A DNA stretch of 64,000 nt, from NCBI RefSeq assembly GCF_037126285.1, contig NZ_CP147012.1, forward strand, positions 2,936,001-3,000,000. The letters run 5' to 3'. The stretch comes from Bernardetia sp. MNP-M8 (lineage in GTDB: Bacteria; Bacteroidota; Bacteroidia; Cytophagales; Bernardetiaceae). Position numbers and translations under genes: made by a program. Shown here one piece after another: positions 44,350 to 53,489 of the stretch. The notes under the pieces were generated by a model. That model did not search any database. It was not told the DNA's origin and worked only from the letters and a program-made list of their open reading frames with translations. The number at the start of each line of letters is the position of its first letter. Positions within the stretch are counted from its first letter, which is position 1.

Positions 44350-44589
44350 TCACATGAAAATTTTAGCTAAATCTTTCTCTATATTACTCAATTTAGTTAA
44401 AACTTGTGTATCATCAGGTGTATTATTATTATACTCAGTCGGACGTATGCCATTCAGAAAAAGACGTGATTCAATTACCTTTTGAATTAGCTCATCTTCT
44501 TTTGCATAGGTACTAATGAGTTTATCAATGAAGTTACGAATACTTCCTTGATTTGGATTATTAGCAGACTGCTTTTGTATAGAATTCAT
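44350..44589 (-). CDS. Small hypothetical protein
   Basis: A 79-residue, mostly helical, soluble protein without signal peptide. It has a polar N-terminus (MNSIQKQSANNPNQ) and a helical core (FIDKLISTYAKEDELIQKVIESR). I recognise no family. Base composition is like its neighbours and no longer frame overlaps it, so it is plausibly real, but support is limited. Confidence 0.5.
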   Translation of the reverse strand: MNSIQKQSANNPNQGSIRNFIDKLISTYAKEDELIQKVIESRLFLNGIRPTEYNNNTPDDTQVLTKLSNIEKDLAKIFM

Positions 44590-44813
44590 AATGGTATAAA
44601 TAAAAAAGGGGACTTTTTGGATTAATTATAATATTGAAGCAGGTTTATTAGTTGGTTGATATTAAATAGAAACTAATATCAAATTAATAATTTTTGTTTT
44701 ATTTTAACAAACGATAGGCATTTTAAAAAAGTTACATTTGAAATAAGGAACATACAATTTATCATAATCACTCCAAAAAAAGCTCCAATATTAAATATAA
44801 AATCTAATTTTTC

Positions 44814-45788
44814 ATGAAAAAAACACTAAAAGTGCTTATTGCTGACACATTACATGACTCCTTTAACTTTCACTTTTCAAATAATAAAATAGAATATATC
44901 TATGCTTGTGACTGGAAAGATAGTGATATTATAAATCAAATACAAAATTTTGATGGATTAATCCTAAGAAGTAGATTTGCTATTGATGAAGACTTCTTAA
45001 AGCACACTAAAGAGTTACTTTTTATTGCTCGTGTAGGTTCAGGTACAGATGGAATAGACAAAAAAATACTCATTCAAAAGAATATCAAACTGCTTACAGC
45101 TCCTGAAGGAAATCGAAATGCAGTTACCGAACATACATTAGGTTTAATATTCTCGGTATTGAATAATTTTAAGAAATCACAAAGTAATATTGCTAATTTT
45201 GAATGGAAAAGGGAAGAAAACAGGGGAGTAGAATTAGCAGGAAAAACAGTCGGAATAATAGGTTATGGAAATGTAGGAAGATTGCTTTCTCAAAAATTAC
45301 ATGCTCTAGGTTGCGAAGTTTTAGCTTATGATAAAAGAAATAAAAAACAGGATAGTTTTGTAAGGCTTGTTACTTTAGAAGAATTACAAGAAAAAGCGCA
45401 AATTGTATCAATTCATATTCCCTTAGATGATGATATAAATGGAGAAAATAAAAATTTTCATTTTGTAGATGCTACTTTTTTTAAAAACTTCAAAAATGCC
45501 ATTTTTTTCTTTAATACTTCAAGAGGAGAAGTTGTAGATACAAATTCGCTTTTGAAATATCTAGAAAATGGAAAAATAAAAGGTGCAGGTTTAGACGTTC
45601 TTGAAAATGAAAAATTAAAAACATTTACCACCTTACAAAAACAACAGCTTGAGCAGCTTATTGCTATGCAAAATGTAATTCTGACTCCTCATGTGGCAGG
45701 CTGGACTTTCGAATCTTATGAAAATCTCAATAAAGTTTTAGGACAAAAAATAAATGATTTTGTAGAAGAATATTTTCAAAAACTTTAA
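44814..45788 (+). CDS. D-isomer-specific 2-hydroxyacid dehydrogenase
   Basis: A 324-residue NAD-dependent dehydrogenase. The catalytic domain halves enclose a Rossmann domain with GIIGYGNVG (150-155). Active-site residues are Arg237 (NTSRGEVV), Glu264 (LDVLENEK) and the acid/base His293 (LTPHVAGW). It lacks the C-terminal ACT domain of long phosphoglycerate dehydrogenases. The substrate could be 3-phosphoglycerate (SerA-like) or another 2-hydroxy acid; the substrate loop VGSGTDGID is compatible with SerA. No serine-pathway gene is adjacent. Single gene, no clear promoter seen. Confidence 0.9.
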   Translation: MKKTLKVLIADTLHDSFNFHFSNNKIEYIYACDWKDSDIINQIQNFDGLILRSRFAIDEDFLKHTKELLFIARVGSGTDGIDKKILIQKNIKLLTAPEGNRNAVTEHTLGLIFSVLNNFKKSQSNIANFEWKREENRGVELAGKTVGIIGYGNVGRLLSQKLHALGCEVLAYDKRNKKQDSFVRLVTLEELQEKAQIVSIHIPLDDDINGENKNFHFVDATFFKNFKNAIFFFNTSRGEVVDTNSLLKYLENGKIKGAGLDVLENEKLKTFTTLQKQQLEQLIAMQNVILTPHVAGWTFESYENLNKVLGQKINDFVEEYFQKL

Positions 45789-45945
45789 AAATCTTCAAAA
45801 AAGGTAATTTTTTCTTCTCTTTTTCTAAATTACAATAATTTAATCCAAAGAATATATACTAGTTGATAAACTTTTCCTATTTTCGTGTCTTGAAAAGAAA
45901 TTTCTAATAAAAAAGGTTATTCAGTCTATTTATCAAACTGTATTT

Positions 45946-45980
45946 ACTGATAACTGATTACTGGTAACTGATAACTGTAA
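45946..45980 (+). repeat. ACTGRTA heptanucleotide array directly before a start codon
   Basis: Five units in register (ACTGATA, ACTGATT, ACTGGTA, ACTGATA, ACTGTAA) end four bases before the ATG of the DUF2723 gene. The unit and the orientation relative to the gene match the array at 35002. Confidence 0.8.
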
Positions 45981-45984
45981 AAAT

Positions 45985-48900
45985 ATGGGTTTTAATCGTC
46001 TTAATACTATTGTAGGTTGGCTAATCTTTTTGATTGCTACTACTGTTTACATACTCACTCTTGAAAACACAGCTAGTTTTTGGGATTGTGGAGAATTTAT
46101 TGCTGTTTCATACAAACTAATGGCTCCTCACCCACCTGGTGCGCCTTTCTTCTTATTGGTAGGGCGTATTTTTTCTTTATTTGCCTTTGGAGATGTTTTG
46201 GAAGTAGCATATTGGATAAATATGCTTTCTGCTCTATGTAGTAGTTTTTCTATTTTGTTTTTGTTTTGGACAATAACTATGCTTGCTCGTCGTATTGTAC
46301 GACCTACTTTACAGAAAGTAATGGATGCAAAAACTGAAACAGACCTTAAAAAAGGCTTAGATGCACAAGAAAATGATTATACACTTGCCGAGAAAATAAT
46401 GATTTTGGGAAGTGGTGCTATTGGTGCTTTGGCTTATACTTTTTCAGATTCATTTTGGTTTTCGGCAGCAGAGGCTGAGGTGTATGGAATGTCATCTTTT
46501 TTTACTGCAATTGTAGTTTGGGCAATTTTCAAATGGGAACGCATAGATGATGAGAGAGATTCTAATCGTTGGCTTATTTTTATTGCTTATTTGGTAGGGC
46601 TTTCTATTGGTGTTCACCTTCTTAACTTACTTGCTTTGCCTGCATTGGCTTATGTTTATTATTTCAAAAAATATAAAACTGAAAGTACATTGGGTTGGAT
46701 TATGACATTCTTGGCAGGAACAGGAATTGTTGTTTTGATTACTTATGGTGTAATCCCTGGATTGCCTTCTATAGCAGCCAAGTTTGAAGTTGCCTTTGTA
46801 AATACTTTTGGTTTACCATTTGGTTCAGGGGCTTTGTTTTTTACAATTGCTTTTATAGCTGCTCTTGTTTGGGGAATTTTTTATTCTATTAAAAAGCAAA
46901 ATGTACCATTAAATACTGCTCTTTTGTCATTTGCTTTTATAATGATAGGTTATAGTACGTATTCACTTATCGTAATTCGTTCGAACGCAGATACACCAAT
47001 TAATGAAAATAGTCCGAAAGATGTAATGACCTTTGTTTCATATTTGAAAAGAGAACAGTATGGAGATCGTCCACTTGTATATGGAAGAACATTTGCTTCT
47101 GAACGCACAGGACAGGATATAGGAGCTGCTATGTATCGTAAAGGGGAAGAAAAGTATGAAGTTTTTGACCATAAGTTTGAAGTTACTTATGATAATAAAG
47201 GCAATATGCTTATGCCTCGTATTTACAGTCAGAGTGGTAATCACCCAGAACTCTACAAACAATGGCTCAAATTAGCAGATGGAGAAAGACCAAATTTTGC
47301 TGATAATATAAACTTCTTGTTTACTTATCAATTCGGACATATGTACTTCCGATACTTTATGTGGAATTTTGCAGGAAGACAAAGCGATGACAAAGAAGCA
47401 GGATGGCTTGCTCCTTTTGAAGATTTAGGAAAAGAATTACCAGTAGATTTAGCTACCAACAAAGCAAGAGATAATTTTTATATGTTACCTCTTATTTTGG
47501 GAATACTAGGCTTTATTTTCCAAGCTAGTAAAGACCAAAAAGGTTGGTGGATTACCTTCCTGATTTTCTTTATTATGGGAATAGGTCTTGTGCTTTATCT
47601 CAATTCTCCTCCTGTCGAACCTCGTGAACGAGATTATGTATATGTAGGATCATTTTATGCCTTTTCTGTTTGGATAGGTTTGGGAATGCTTGCCATAGCT
47701 AATTTCTTGAAAAAACATATTTCTGGAATGGCAGCTTCTAGTGTTGCACTAGTTATAGCACTTGTAGTGCCTACTATTATGGGCGCAAAAGGTTGGGATA
47801 ACCACAATCGTACAGGGCGTTATTTATCAGTTGATCAAGCTAGAAATACACTTGCAGCTTGTGAACCAAATGCTATTTTATTTACTGGTGGAGATAATGA
47901 CACTTTCCCACTTTGGTATGTACAAGATGTGGAAGGATTCCGTACTGATGTTAGGGTAGCTGTTTTGAGTTATTTTTCAACAGATTGGTATGCTGACCAA
48001 ATGACAACTCAAGTAAATGATTCTCCTCCTCTTCCAATTTCTTTAGAAAGAGAAGATTATGTTCAGGGAAAAAATGATTATATCGTTTATGTTGGAAATA
48101 GAGATGGTTCAGAAGACAAAAACATCAATTCACCTGTTAATTTGGAAACGTATATTGAGCTTCTTAAAAAAGAAGACCCTCGTGTAATGGTTCAGTTGCA
48201 AGATGGAAGTAGCACAGGAAAGCTTCTTTCTAAAAAGTTTGCTTTAGCTATCAATAAACAAGATGTTTTATCAAAAGGATTTATCCCTAAAGGAAAAGAA
48301 AATCGTGTTGTTGATATAATGGAATTTGATATTAAAGGAAATAATATTTACAAAAATGACCTTTTGTTATTAGATTTAATTGCAACCAATAAATGGGAAC
48401 GTCCTATTTATTTCAACCAAACTTCTGCTAATACGATTAATTTCAATTTGAGAGAATATCTTCAAATGGATGGAATGGTGTATCGTTTGATGCCAATTGC
48501 TGCACAAAACAATGGCGATTTGGGAGAAGTAAATTTTGAAGAAATGAAAAAGGCTGTTGATGAATTCCAGTTTAGAGGAATGCAAACAGAAGGATATTAC
48601 GATGACGAATACAAGAAGTTTGGAGCGCAATTCCGTCAGGTTTATTTCCGTTTAGCGCAGGAGTATTTTGAGCGTGGTGATAAGGAAAAAGCGATTGAAA
48701 CACTAGATAAAGCCTTCGAACAGTTGCCAGTTATGAATGTTCCTTACAGTTATTATGAGCCTTATTTTGTTCAGTTGTATCACTTAGCAGAAGCAGATGA
48801 TAAAGCTTTGGCTCTTGCAGAAGATATTTCTAGTCGTGCTATGGGAAATCTGAATTTTGTCTATAAAAACAATTTGAATCAATTTAATTATAGTGATATA

Positions 48901-49164
48901 ATTCAGCGTAGTAGTATTCAAATGCGTGTTTTGATGTCAGTTTACAGACAACTTGATGCCATGACAACACAAGAAATTCAGCGTTTGGAAGCTAAAAAGT
49001 CAATGATGCAAGAAGAAAATAAAGTAATAGTTGATGATGATGGAAATCAAGTACAAATAGAGTTTTCTGATAGTGACCAAGCTCGTTTGGATAGTTTGAA
49101 AAAACGTCAGAAGATATTTACCGATGCTATTCAAAAATATAGTGCAGCAGGTGGAATGCAGTAG
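45985..49164 (+). CDS. DUF2723 polytopic membrane protein (GT-C-like) with C-terminal TPR region
   Basis: A 1059-residue protein. The N-terminal half (about 1-365) has some ten helices and starts LNTIVGWLIFLIATTVYILTLE; the DUF2723 signature FWDCGEFIAVSYKLMAPHPPGAPFF carries acidic residues in the first loop, as in GT-C glycosyltransferases. A second helix group lies at about 500-600. Residues 610-880 are soluble, with FTGGDNDTFPLWYVQDV. The tail (about 880-1000) contains a TPR motif (AQEYFERGDKEKAIETLDKAF). The family is large in Bacteroidota and is thought to glycosylate proteins or lipids. A 35-bp heptanucleotide array touches its start. Confidence 0.88.
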   Translation: MGFNRLNTIVGWLIFLIATTVYILTLENTASFWDCGEFIAVSYKLMAPHPPGAPFFLLVGRIFSLFAFGDVLEVAYWINMLSALCSSFSILFLFWTITMLARRIVRPTLQKVMDAKTETDLKKGLDAQENDYTLAEKIMILGSGAIGALAYTFSDSFWFSAAEAEVYGMSSFFTAIVVWAIFKWERIDDERDSNRWLIFIAYLVGLSIGVHLLNLLALPALAYVYYFKKYKTESTLGWIMTFLAGTGIVVLITYGVIPGLPSIAAKFEVAFVNTFGLPFGSGALFFTIAFIAALVWGIFYSIKKQNVPLNTALLSFAFIMIGYSTYSLIVIRSNADTPINENSPKDVMTFVSYLKREQYGDRPLVYGRTFASERTGQDIGAAMYRKGEEKYEVFDHKFEVTYDNKGNMLMPRIYSQSGNHPELYKQWLKLADGERPNFADNINFLFTYQFGHMYFRYFMWNFAGRQSDDKEAGWLAPFEDLGKELPVDLATNKARDNFYMLPLILGILGFIFQASKDQKGWWITFLIFFIMGIGLVLYLNSPPVEPRERDYVYVGSFYAFSVWIGLGMLAIANFLKKHISGMAASSVALVIALVVPTIMGAKGWDNHNRTGRYLSVDQARNTLAACEPNAILFTGGDNDTFPLWYVQDVEGFRTDVRVAVLSYFSTDWYADQMTTQVNDSPPLPISLEREDYVQGKNDYIVYVGNRDGSEDKNINSPVNLETYIELLKKEDPRVMVQLQDGSSTGKLLSKKFALAINKQDVLSKGFIPKGKENRVVDIMEFDIKGNNIYKNDLLLLDLIATNKWERPIYFNQTSANTINFNLREYLQMDGMVYRLMPIAAQNNGDLGEVNFEEMKKAVDEFQFRGMQTEGYYDDEYKKFGAQFRQVYFRLAQEYFERGDKEKAIETLDKAFEQLPVMNVPYSYYEPYFVQLYHLAEADDKALALAEDISSRAMGNLNFVYKNNLNQFNYSDIIQRSSIQMRVLMSVYRQLDAMTTQEIQRLEAKKSMMQEENKVIVDDDGNQVQIEFSDSDQARLDSLKKRQKIFTDAIQKYSAAGGMQ

Positions 49165-49194
49165 AAAAATTTATATTAGGATATTCTATTTTTT

Positions 49195-49225
49195 TGGTAG
49201 TGTAGTAAAATTGACCACACTACCA
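49195..49225 (+). terminator. Terminator of the DUF2723 gene
   Basis: TGGTAGTGT / ACACTACCA form a 9-bp stem with further GT/AC pairing in the 13-nt loop, followed by a T-rich tract. It lies 30 nt past the stop codon, so the next three genes are a separate unit. Confidence 0.7.
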
Positions 49226-49311
49226 TTTATCTTTTTTATATTGCTCATATATTTATGAAATAATAGAAAAATAAAAATTTCTTTAAGTTCATCAACCTCT
49301 TATTTATTACC

Positions 49312-50781
49312 ATGTTTGCCATAAAATTGAATCAGAGTTTTTATTTAAAAGTAGGAATTCTAAGCGTTTATCTATTTTCTAGGATCTATCTACATTTCAT
49401 AGGAGTTGGGTTTGATTATCATTCTTTTTTGTGGTTTCCTCATGTTTTAAATGTTGATTCTTTAGAGAATAATCTCTTAGAATCATTAACTTATATTCAT
49501 CACCAACCTCCTCTTTATAATCTAATTATAGGTGTCTTCCTCAAAGTAAGTAGTGGACATACTCATTTATTTGGAGTTTTGATGCATTTATTTCATCTAT
49601 CACTAGGTATTTTAACCTGTGTCACTATTTTTGAAATTGCTAACTTATTAAATATAAACAGAATTATTTCTTTTGTAGGTATCTGTATATTTATGATTTT
49701 ACCTGATTTTATTATTTATGAGAAATTTTTGTTTTATGATTTTATTGTTTTAGCTGCGATTTCACAGTTTATATATTGGTACATAAAATTTCTCAAAACA
49801 TCAAAAATAAAACATTTAGTATTTTCCTTGCTAGTTGCTACATTTTTGATAGGTGTGAGAAGTGCCTTCCATATAGTTTGGATCATTGGTTTGATTAGTT
49901 TATTATTTATAACTAAGCGATATTCATTCAAACATTATTATGTAGCTGTTTTGCTTTTACTTTTACCATTTTCATTTTTCTTGAAAAATAAAATCATTTA
50001 TGATACTTTGGGTACTTCTAGTTTTATGTGGACAAATATTTCAAAGTATTATGTATATAATTCTTCTGTAAATTTTGATGTAATAGAAGATTCTTCTACT
50101 AGAAAATGGATTAGCGAAGGGAAAATATATGATAGGGCAGATACATACAAAATAGGGAATACAAATCTCGCTCAACAAGGTCGTTTAAACTATCCAAAAA
50201 TTGCTACTCTGCACAACTTAGAAAATAATTATAATATAAACTCAAACCATATTGCATTTCTTAGAATTAATCAATTTTATAAAAAGGCTATATTGCAATT
50301 GATAGATAAGTACCCAACTATTTATTTGGAAGGAATTGAAAACGGAATAACTAGCTTTTTTGCTCCTACTACAGAATTTATAGGTTTTCATAATAATGGA
50401 AATATCAATAAAATGAATAACTATTATGCAAACTATAAGTATTTAATAGGAGTGCGTGAGTCATATGTGAATAAGAATTTAGTTGATAACAGATATTCAC
50501 TTAAAAACTCTTGGAAAACAACCTCTTTATTAGCTGTATTGATCTATATATCTACCTTTTTGATTTCTATCATCTATCTAGCAAGTGGAAAAAATATATT
50601 TATAAAAAAAGTTTTTCTCTTTGTGCTGTATAATGTAACTTATATTTTCTTAACAAGTGTTATGTTTGAGATAGGAGAAAATATGCGTCAAAGATATTAC
50701 TCTGATATATTTATTTTTATGTTTGTATTATTACTACTAGATTATGGCTATAAAAGGTATATTAGATTTACTAAGAGTTAA
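49312..50781 (+). CDS. GT-C-type membrane glycosyltransferase (PMT-like)
   Basis: A 489-residue protein with about ten or eleven hydrophobic helices and an extra-membrane segment at about 240-370. The first loop (LHFIGVGFDYHSFLWFPHV) holds an acidic residue where GT-C enzymes have their catalytic Asp/Glu, and HHQPPLYNLIIGVFLK matches the H.PPLY pattern typical of PMT_2/GT39-like proteins. Such enzymes use polyprenyl-phosphate sugars as donors. The next gene, a UbiA-type DPPR synthase, overlaps its 3' end by 38 bases, so the two are translationally coupled. That suggests a pentose-linked lipid as donor, an inference. Confidence 0.75.
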   Translation: MFAIKLNQSFYLKVGILSVYLFSRIYLHFIGVGFDYHSFLWFPHVLNVDSLENNLLESLTYIHHQPPLYNLIIGVFLKVSSGHTHLFGVLMHLFHLSLGILTCVTIFEIANLLNINRIISFVGICIFMILPDFIIYEKFLFYDFIVLAAISQFIYWYIKFLKTSKIKHLVFSLLVATFLIGVRSAFHIVWIIGLISLLFITKRYSFKHYYVAVLLLLLPFSFFLKNKIIYDTLGTSSFMWTNISKYYVYNSSVNFDVIEDSSTRKWISEGKIYDRADTYKIGNTNLAQQGRLNYPKIATLHNLENNYNINSNHIAFLRINQFYKKAILQLIDKYPTIYLEGIENGITSFFAPTTEFIGFHNNGNINKMNNYYANYKYLIGVRESYVNKNLVDNRYSLKNSWKTTSLLAVLIYISTFLISIIYLASGKNIFIKKVFLFVLYNVTYIFLTSVMFEIGENMRQRYYSDIFIFMFVLLLLDYGYKRYIRFTKS

Positions 50782-51613
50782 GCAATGGATAAAAAATTTA
50801 TTATTATTTGCTCCTTTATTTTTCTCAGGGAAATTTTTTGATATTTTTTTGATACAACAAGTTTGTATAGGATTTTTTATTTTTAGTATTACTTCGTCTT
50901 GTGTTTATATTCTTAACGATATAAAGGATATAGAAAAAGATAAAATGCACTATCGCAAAAAAAAACGCCCTCTGCCTTCTGGTATTTTATCTCTACAAAC
51001 AGCTTGGGTTATTTTTGGTGTATTGACAAGTTTCTTAATAGTATCATTTTTTTTCTTACCTATATATTTTGTATTTTTATGTGTATTGTATCTTACAAAC
51101 AACATTTTATATACACTTTGGTTAAAAAATATTGCAATTATTGATGTTTCTATGATTGCAATAGGTTTTGTAATTCGCCTATTTGCTGGTGGATTAATGG
51201 TAGCTGTTAGTCCTAGTAATTGGTTAGTATTAATAATATATTTAGTAGCATTACTTTTAGGATTTGCAAAAAGAAGAGAAGATGTATTAATCAAAGAAAA
51301 CTCAGGAGAAGTTTTGAGAGGATCTATTAGCAACTATTCTATCTCTTTTATAGATGCTGTTTTGAGTTTTTTGAGTGGAGTCATTTCGCTTTTATATATA
51401 CTATATACCATCGAAGCTACTACTTTTGCAGGGAAATATAAAGAATATTTATATCTAACCTCTTTCTTCTTAGTTATAGGTATTCTTCGTTATCTGCAAC
51501 TTGTCTTTACTTCTGAAGAAAGTGACCCCACTACTTTACTTTACAAAGATGCCATACTTAAAATTATTGTTAGTTTATGGCTTATTAGTATAACATTTCT
51601 TATTTATGGATAA
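50744..51613 (+). CDS. UbiA-family decaprenyl-phosphate phosphoribosyltransferase-like enzyme
   Basis: A 289-residue membrane enzyme with about eight helices. It starts KGILDLLRVKQWIKN, the usual opening of the DPPR-synthase group, and has the prenyl-phosphate/Mg motif NDIKDIEKDKMH at 58-69 followed by KKRPLPSG, and the second acidic region around GFAKRREDVLI. The mycobacterial relative Rv3806c adds 5-phosphoribose from PRPP to decaprenyl phosphate. Here the ring-specific UbiA partners (quinone genes) are absent, while an HAD phosphatase follows with 8 bases of overlap. In many bacteria these two are fused. The exact lipid carrier is inferred. Confidence 0.85.
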   Translation: MAIKGILDLLRVKQWIKNLLLFAPLFFSGKFFDIFLIQQVCIGFFIFSITSSCVYILNDIKDIEKDKMHYRKKKRPLPSGILSLQTAWVIFGVLTSFLIVSFFFLPIYFVFLCVLYLTNNILYTLWLKNIAIIDVSMIAIGFVIRLFAGGLMVAVSPSNWLVLIIYLVALLLGFAKRREDVLIKENSGEVLRGSISNYSISFIDAVLSFLSGVISLLYILYTIEATTFAGKYKEYLYLTSFFLVIGILRYLQLVFTSEESDPTTLLYKDAILKIIVSLWLISITFLIYG

Positions 51614-52205
51614 AGAAAAGATAATTGCATTTTTTGACTTTGATGGAACAATAACAAAGAGAGATACCTTTGTGCCTTTCTTAGTATATCAAAATGGACT
51701 TTTAATATTTATTTTTAAATTGATTTCTTTATTTTTTTATATTATAGCATTTTATGCGAAAATTATATCTAATGAAAAATTAAAGGAAAGGTTTATAAAA
51801 AAATTTATAGCAGGATATTCAGTACAAGAAATAAATGATTTAGTAGAAAGATTTATAGAGCAAAAAATAGACAGTATGTGTAGAAAAGAAGCATTAGTGT
51901 GTTTGGAATGGCATAAAGCAAACAGACATAAAATAGTTATTGTATCTGCATCTCCTTCTTATTTTATAGAGAAATGGGCTACTAAATTGGATTTTGATTC
52001 AGTTAGTACAGAACTGGAAATAGTAAATTATAATTATACAGGTAAATTAAAATCTAAAAATTGTTATGGTAAGGAAAAAGTAAAGCGTATCTTAGAAAGA
52101 TATGACATAAAAAAGTATGATGAAATTTATGCTTATGGGGATACGAAAGGCGATCTTCCAATGCTTAAGTTAGCTACTAAAGCATATTATAAACCATTTA
52201 GATAA
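51606..52205 (+). CDS. HAD-IB family phosphatase
   Basis: A 199-residue HAD hydrolase, subfamily IB. Motif I is FFDFDGTITKRD (Asp11, Asp13), motif II VSASPSY, motif III the Lys of GKEKVKRIL, and motif IV YGDTKGDLPML. A helical cap with hydrophobic segments (about 25-55) follows motif I, as in SerB-like or lipid-phosphate-acting HADs. It overlaps the UbiA gene by 8 bases. The likely job is to remove the 5-phosphate from polyprenyl-phospho-5-phosphoribose, the step served by Rv3807c (a different fold) in mycobacteria. That role is inference from context. Confidence 0.88.
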   Translation: MDKEKIIAFFDFDGTITKRDTFVPFLVYQNGLLIFIFKLISLFFYIIAFYAKIISNEKLKERFIKKFIAGYSVQEINDLVERFIEQKIDSMCRKEALVCLEWHKANRHKIVIVSASPSYFIEKWATKLDFDSVSTELEIVNYNYTGKLKSKNCYGKEKVKRILERYDIKKYDEIYAYGDTKGDLPMLKLATKAYYKPFR

Positions 52206-52211
52206 ATTTTC

Positions 52212-53144
52212 TCAAAAAAGCGAAGGCATATCATTTTTTGTTTCTGTTTCAATTTTCTTTGGAGGCACTATGTTTTTATATCCTTTTTCTTTCAGTTTTT
52301 GAATCAGAAAAACAGCCATTTCTGCCGTTTTGATATTTTCTGGTTGATGTAACCAAAAATGAAATTCTTTTAAGCCTTCTTTTATCCAATTATCCATTCT
52401 TTCTACCCAATCTTCCATACGTTGATAGTCTGTTTTGTCTAAAGAATTTCCCACCAAACGCAAAACCATGGTGTCAGAAGTCAGTCGCATGTGCATTACA
52501 TCACGCCTTCCCGAAACATCAGTCATGAGAGCAGTAAAATTATAGCGACGCATAACCGAAAAAACTTCTCTTACAGCTTCTCTAGTTTCTTGGTTGGGAT
52601 AATCAAACCAATCTTTATGACGAAATTCGATAGCAAGACGAGTATCAGCAGGGAAATTTTCTAAATAATTAATTAAAACTCCTGCTTTCTGTGGTGAAAA
52701 ATGAGGGGGGAGCTGTAAAAAGCAAATGCCTAATCTATCTCCAAAAAGCGCAACTCTATCACAAAAGACATTTGTCAAGTCTTCACAATCTACAAGTTGT
52801 TTATGATGACTAATTCCTTTATATATTTTGGGGCAAAATAAAAATCCTTTAGGAGTCATCTCTTTCCATTTCAAAATACGCTCTTCAGGTGGAATTTGAT
52901 AATGAGTAACATTGAGTTCGATAGAATCAAACTGACGTGAATAATGATATAAAAAATCAGTGGGTTTTGCTTTTTGGGGATACCAAATTCCTTTCCATTC
53001 AGGTGTTCCCCAAACAGGTGCAGCAATACGAATAATAGGTTTTGGTGTTGGTTCTAATTTTGATAAGAATGCCTCCGTTTCTGGATGGTTATCTAGCAAT
53101 GTAAAATCTATATTATTTATATTTTGTAATTTTCCAAATTCCAT
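52212..53144 (-). CDS. DUF72 domain protein (YecE-like)
   Basis: The 310-residue protein matches the DUF72 family, TIM-barrel-like proteins of unknown function. Signatures are GTPEWKGIWYPQKAKPTDFLYHYSRQF near the N-terminus, FDSIELNVTHYQIPPEE, FLFCPKIYKGISHHK, LAIEFRHKDWFD and a C-terminal FHFWLHQPENIKTAEMAV. It ends six bases from the convergent HAD gene, with no obvious terminator hairpin between. No substrate is known; the conserved acidic and aromatic residues suggest an enzyme. Confidence 0.88.
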   Translation of the reverse strand: MEFGKLQNINNIDFTLLDNHPETEAFLSKLEPTPKPIIRIAAPVWGTPEWKGIWYPQKAKPTDFLYHYSRQFDSIELNVTHYQIPPEERILKWKEMTPKGFLFCPKIYKGISHHKQLVDCEDLTNVFCDRVALFGDRLGICFLQLPPHFSPQKAGVLINYLENFPADTRLAIEFRHKDWFDYPNQETREAVREVFSVMRRYNFTALMTDVSGRRDVMHMRLTSDTMVLRLVGNSLDKTDYQRMEDWVERMDNWIKEGLKEFHFWLHQPENIKTAEMAVFLIQKLKEKGYKNIVPPKKIETETKNDMPSLF

Positions 53145-53489
53145 AATTGAATGATTTCTTGTATGTGTTACTGTCGTAAGGCGAATAGATAATCAAATTA
53201 AATTATACCACACGCTGATTTAAGTTCTGGTTTGTTTATAAAATATTGCATTTTATTAAATTTGACGTGGTTTCATCTAAAATAAATTAATTTTGTGGTA
53301 TTTAAGTTTTAAAAAAAGGTGTATTATTGTTATATTGTTTGGTGTGATTAATTTGATATAATCTTTATTTGTATTTTATCAAGATTTTTTGTTTGAAATA
53401 ATTTCTATATTCTTTCAAACTTAACTCCCCAAATAATTTATTGTTTTTCATTGTTTTCCTTATTATGCACCCTTTTTTTTTCCATAAGA
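53145..53489. other. Divergent intergenic region
   Basis: 345 very AT-rich bases between DUF72 (minus) and the SpoIIE-type gene (plus). I see no exact promoter pair, hairpin or gene. Confidence 0.5.
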
